From the NCBI GenBank assembly GCA_019136935.1, contig JAGVTI010000301.1:1-7601 (forward strand): a stretch of 7,601 bases of DNA. The letters are read 5' to 3'. How positions within the stretch are numbered: the stretch's first letter is position 1; each line of letters starts with the position of its first letter. Below are positions 5,389 to 7,601 of this stretch, piece after piece. The notes beneath the pieces are model-generated. The model saw only the letters and a list, made by a program, of their open reading frames with translations. It made no database searches and was not told where the DNA came from. The stretch is from Deltaproteobacteria bacterium. Lineage in GTDB: Bacteria > Desulfobacterota > Syntrophia > Syntrophales > JAAYKM01. Both the position numbers and the translations under genes were made by a program.

Positions 5389-6666
5389 TCACTCCTCCCA
5401 TTTTTTGAAAATGAGACAGCTGTTGACATCACCGAAGCCGAAGCCGGCCTTCGCGATCATCTTGACATCGGTGTTCTCGATGACCCGGTGAGGAATCCGA
5501 TCGGCGTATTCGACAATATCGGGGTGTACGTCTTCACAATTCAGTGACGGATGAATGAATCCTTTATACAGCTCCAGCACGACCGCCGCACACTCGATGG
5601 CTCCGGTCGCCCCCAGGCAGTGTCCGATCATGGACTTGGTCGAATTGATATAGGGAAACTCTTTCGGGGCCACCCCCAGGGCAACGGACCAGTTTTTCAG
5701 CTCGTAGGGATCGGCAAACGTGGCCGTCAAATGGCCGTTGATGGCATCGATTTCCCGGGGATGGATCCCGGCGTCCCCAACAGCCAGGCGGATACAGCGG
5801 ACCACACCTTCCGGATTGGGCGCCGTCATGGAGCCCCCCGTCCGGTGTCCGCCGCAATTCACGGCACCGCCGATAATTTCCGCGTAAATCCGCGCGCCTC
5901 TTTTCCGGGCTGTTTCCAGCTCTTCCAGAATCAGGACGGCTCCGCCCGCACCGGGGACAAAACCGGCCGCTGTGGCACTCATCGGACGTGACGCCTTTTC
6001 CGGTTCGTCATTGTACTTGCGGCAGATGACGCGCATGGCATCGAATCCGCTCCAAATATAGGGGGACGGCCCCTCGGAGCCGCCGGCCAGCATCCGATCC
6101 GCCAGACCGGCGCGAATCCGCCACAGGGCATCGATAATGGCTTCGTTACCCGTGCTGCACGCGGAAGAATTCGATGTCACCTGGTTGCCAAGGGCCAGCA
6201 ATCCGCCGATTCTGGCGCTGGTCCCGCTGTTCATGACCTGCTCGACGATCCGGCTCCCCATTCGGCGGGTCTTCCCGTCATTGACCATGGGAACGACGAT
6301 CTTTCCGATCGTATCCATCCCGCCGATACCGGAACCGATGATCGCACCCGTCGCCCAATCCACCTGCCCGGAATCATGCTTCGGTACGGTAAATCCTGCG
6401 TCTTTCCAAGCGTCCATGGAAGCGATCGCGGCATAACCGATATTGTCGTTAATCGAATTGCGCTCTTCCTCGTCGAAATATTCCATGAGAACCTTGTCGA
6501 CACCCTGTGGAATTCCACCGACCTGACAGGAAAAGTTCAAATCCTTCATTTCCTGGATGAAGCGAATACCCGATCGGCCTTCACGAAGTGCCTTTTCAAA
6601 TTCCTCGACTCCGTAGGCATTCGGCGCGATCACGCCCATTCCCGTTACCACCACCCTGCGTCTCAT
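5389..6666 (-). CDS. Beta-ketoacyl-ACP synthase, FabF-like (KAS I/II family)
   Basis: Condenses an acyl primer on its active-site Cys with malonyl-ACP to give beta-ketoacyl-ACP. The 425-residue length is normal for FabF. The catalytic set is complete: Cys170 in SSACSTGNEAI, His312 in NGHLTATFADP, Lys344 and His349 in NSTKSMIGHCLGATGAIE. Other landmarks are the N-terminal VVVTGMGVIAPN (5-16), GSGIGGMDT (111-119), AGGSEG (194-199) and the C-terminal AGFGFGDVN (407-415). In most FabF proteins the first His sits in HGTxT; here it is HLTAT. With the variant ACP this points to a divergent subfamily. The ATG start at 6666 overlaps the dehydratase stop in an ATGA junction, with AAAGG 4-5 nt upstream. 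An intact Cys-His-His set argues against a chain-length-factor partner, which lacks the Cys. Activity sure at family level; chain length and product unknown. Confidence 0.95.
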   Translation of the reverse strand: MRRRVVVTGMGVIAPNAYGVEEFEKALREGRSGIRFIQEMKDLNFSCQVGGIPQGVDKVLMEYFDEEERNSINDNIGYAAIASMDAWKDAGFTVPKHDSGQVDWATGAIIGSGIGGMDTIGKIVVPMVNDGKTRRMGSRIVEQVMNSGTSARIGGLLALGNQVTSNSSACSTGNEAIIDALWRIRAGLADRMLAGGSEGPSPYIWSGFDAMRVICRKYNDEPEKASRPMSATAAGFVPGAGGAVLILEELETARKRGARIYAEIIGGAVNCGGHRTGGSMTAPNPEGVVRCIRLAVGDAGIHPREIDAINGHLTATFADPYELKNWSVALGVAPKEFPYINSTKSMIGHCLGATGAIECAAVVLELYKGFIHPSLNCEDVHPDIVEYADRIPHRVIENTDVKMIAKAGFGFGDVNSCLIFKKWEE

Positions 6667-7136
6667 GATACCTTTACCCCCGTCCCGGCAAGAATCCCGA
6701 AGCAGACAGGTTCGCCATTTTCTCTTTCCATTTTTACCCTCGTTTTCAGATTTCCTTTGCGGAAATAAACCTTCTCGCCCTGAATCAGCACCCGCTCACC
6801 CGGGGAAACGATGCCGTTGAATTCCACGCCCTCGATAAAGGTGAAAAGGGTTGTCAACGATTTTGCCTCTTCAATCGAAACCTTGTTATGAATCATCGTT
6901 AAGTAAAGGCCATAGACGACAACCCCGGTCTGGGCCATGGCTTCGACCAGAATGACGCCCGGCGTAATCGGCCGATTCGGGAAATGACCGGCATAAAAAT
7001 ATTCGTCTTCTCGAAAACGGTAAGCACCCATGACGCGATTTTCATCCAACTCGATGATCTCATCGACAAACCGAAAAGGTGGCTGTTGAGGAACCGCCTT
7101 CAGGATGAGATCCATCGTTTCACGATCAGCCGCCAT
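6663..7136 (-). CDS. 3-hydroxyacyl-ACP dehydratase, FabZ-like hotdog protein
   Basis: Removes water from beta-hydroxyacyl-ACP to give the trans-2-enoyl-ACP. The 157-residue product has the FabZ layout: ILKAVPQQPPFRFVDEI (11-27), the catalytic His51 in YAGHFPNRPITPGV, and the catalytic Glu65 in LVEAMAQTG. A typical hotdog C-terminal half follows, with KVYFRKGNLKTRVKMER. The region between, GLYLTMIHNKVSIEEAKSLT, is slightly longer than in housekeeping FabZ. I chose ATG 7136: TCCCCC on the plus strand (7141-7146) gives GGGGGA 4 nt upstream, and the protein then starts at the usual distance from the first helix. An ATG at 7148 and a longer ORF from 7214 lie inside the ketoreductase gene and lack this support. 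It overlaps the ketoreductase by 11 bp and the ketosynthase by 4 bp, so the three are translationally coupled. Confidence 0.93.
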   Translation of the reverse strand: MAADRETMDLILKAVPQQPPFRFVDEIIELDENRVMGAYRFREDEYFYAGHFPNRPITPGVILVEAMAQTGVVVYGLYLTMIHNKVSIEEAKSLTTLFTFIEGVEFNGIVSPGERVLIQGEKVYFRKGNLKTRVKMERENGEPVCFGILAGTGVKVS

Positions 7137-7601
7137 ATAATCCCCCATTGACATGTATGACCGTCCCGGTGATGTAATGCGCCCTTGTCGCCAGGAACGC
7201 GACGACGTCGGCAATTTCTTCCGCCTTGCCCAATCTTGCCAGGGGCACGTTGACCAGAATTCTCTCCTTCACCTCTTCGGGCAGTTCCTTGGTCATCGTC
7301 GTATCGATAAATCCCGGTGCAACGGAGTTCACAAGGATGTTTCTCCCCCACAATTCCTTGGACAAAGACTTGGTAAAAGCATCGAGGGCGGCCTTTTCCA
7401 TGGTGTAGGGAATCTGACCGGCATTGCCCGTATGGCCGACCACACTGGAAATATTGATGATTCTTCCGGCATCCTTACGAAGCATGAACTGCCGGAGGAT
7501 TTTTTTCGTCAGGTACCAGGTACCCCGGACGATCGCCCGCTGGCGGTCGAAATCCTCGATCCTCATGGAGTTGATGTCGCTGTTGATGGAAATCCCGGCA
7601 C
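7126..7601 (-). CDS. fabG: 3-oxoacyl-ACP reductase, FabG-like short-chain dehydrogenase (5' end outside window)
   Basis: NADPH-dependent reduction of beta-ketoacyl-ACP to the hydroxy form. Only the C-terminal 158 residues or so are present; the frame stays open to the window edge and the Rossmann cofactor-binding part lies beyond it. Visible from the edge are AGI (the end of the NNAG motif), then RIINISSVVG with the catalytic Ser, then PYTMEKAAL with the catalytic Tyr and Lys in YxxxK. After these come NSVAPGFIDTTMT, PLARLGKAEEIADVVAFL and a C-terminal HVNGGLYGG. The helix that normally reads V-N-L-K-G and gives the fourth catalytic residue (Asn) here reads AIVRGTWYLTK, about one residue short and without Asn. 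The ATG at 7566 is internal, not the real start. First visible gene of the operon. SDR family is certain; the FabG role is inferred from context and C-terminal similarity. Confidence 0.92.
   Translation of the reverse strand, partial: AGISINSDINSMRIEDFDRQRAIVRGTWYLTKKILRQFMLRKDAGRIINISSVVGHTGNAGQIPYTMEKAALDAFTKSLSKELWGRNILVNSVAPGFIDTTMTKELPEEVKERILVNVPLARLGKAEEIADVVAFLATRAHYITGTVIHVNGGLYGG

Overview
The window looks like ordinary chromosomal DNA from a Gram-negative bacterium of moderate GC content. The gene repertoire (two-subunit PdxS/PdxT pyridoxal phosphate synthesis plus a stand-alone fatty-acid-synthase-like cassette) would fit an anaerobic deltaproteobacterium (Desulfobacterota, for example a Syntrophales-like lineage). 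That placement is inference from gene content only; no rRNA or other taxonomic marker is present. I see no insertion sequence, prophage, CRISPR array, tRNA or rRNA.

Layout. (1) Positions 1-1781, minus strand: rsmG (16S rRNA m7G527 methyltransferase) followed by dinB (DNA polymerase IV), with a candidate terminator at the left edge. (2) Positions 1782-2020: a 239-bp divergent control region. It holds a good sigma70-type promoter for pdxS, several TTTCA/TGAAA half-sites, and a leader of about 120 nt in which an 8-bp stem can bury the pdxS ribosome binding site. (3) Positions 2021-3587, plus strand: pdxS and pdxT, the synthase and glutaminase halves of the DXP-independent pyridoxal 5'-phosphate synthase. 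(4) Positions 3624-7601, minus strand: a compact operon. In transcription order it encodes a FabG-like ketoreductase (its 5' end lies outside the window), a FabZ-like dehydratase, a FabF-like ketosynthase, an acyl carrier protein, a PlsC-like acyltransferase and a 4'-phosphopantetheinyl transferase. Most junctions are overlaps or gaps of a few bases; only the gap between ketosynthase and carrier protein is about 100 bp.

How region 4 could work together (inference). The phosphopantetheinyl transferase would activate the dedicated carrier protein. The ketosynthase, ketoreductase and dehydratase would build and process an acyl chain on it, and the membrane-associated acyltransferase would transfer the product to a lipid or other acceptor. 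No enoyl reductase or malonyl transacylase is visible, so the product could be unsaturated (polyene-like), or these steps could come from genes outside the window or from primary metabolism. The carrier protein has an Asn-Ser-Ala attachment site instead of the usual Asp-Ser-Leu, and the ketoreductase appears to lack the conserved active-site Asn. This suggests a specialised secondary lipid system rather than housekeeping fatty acid synthesis. It is the most interesting part of the window.
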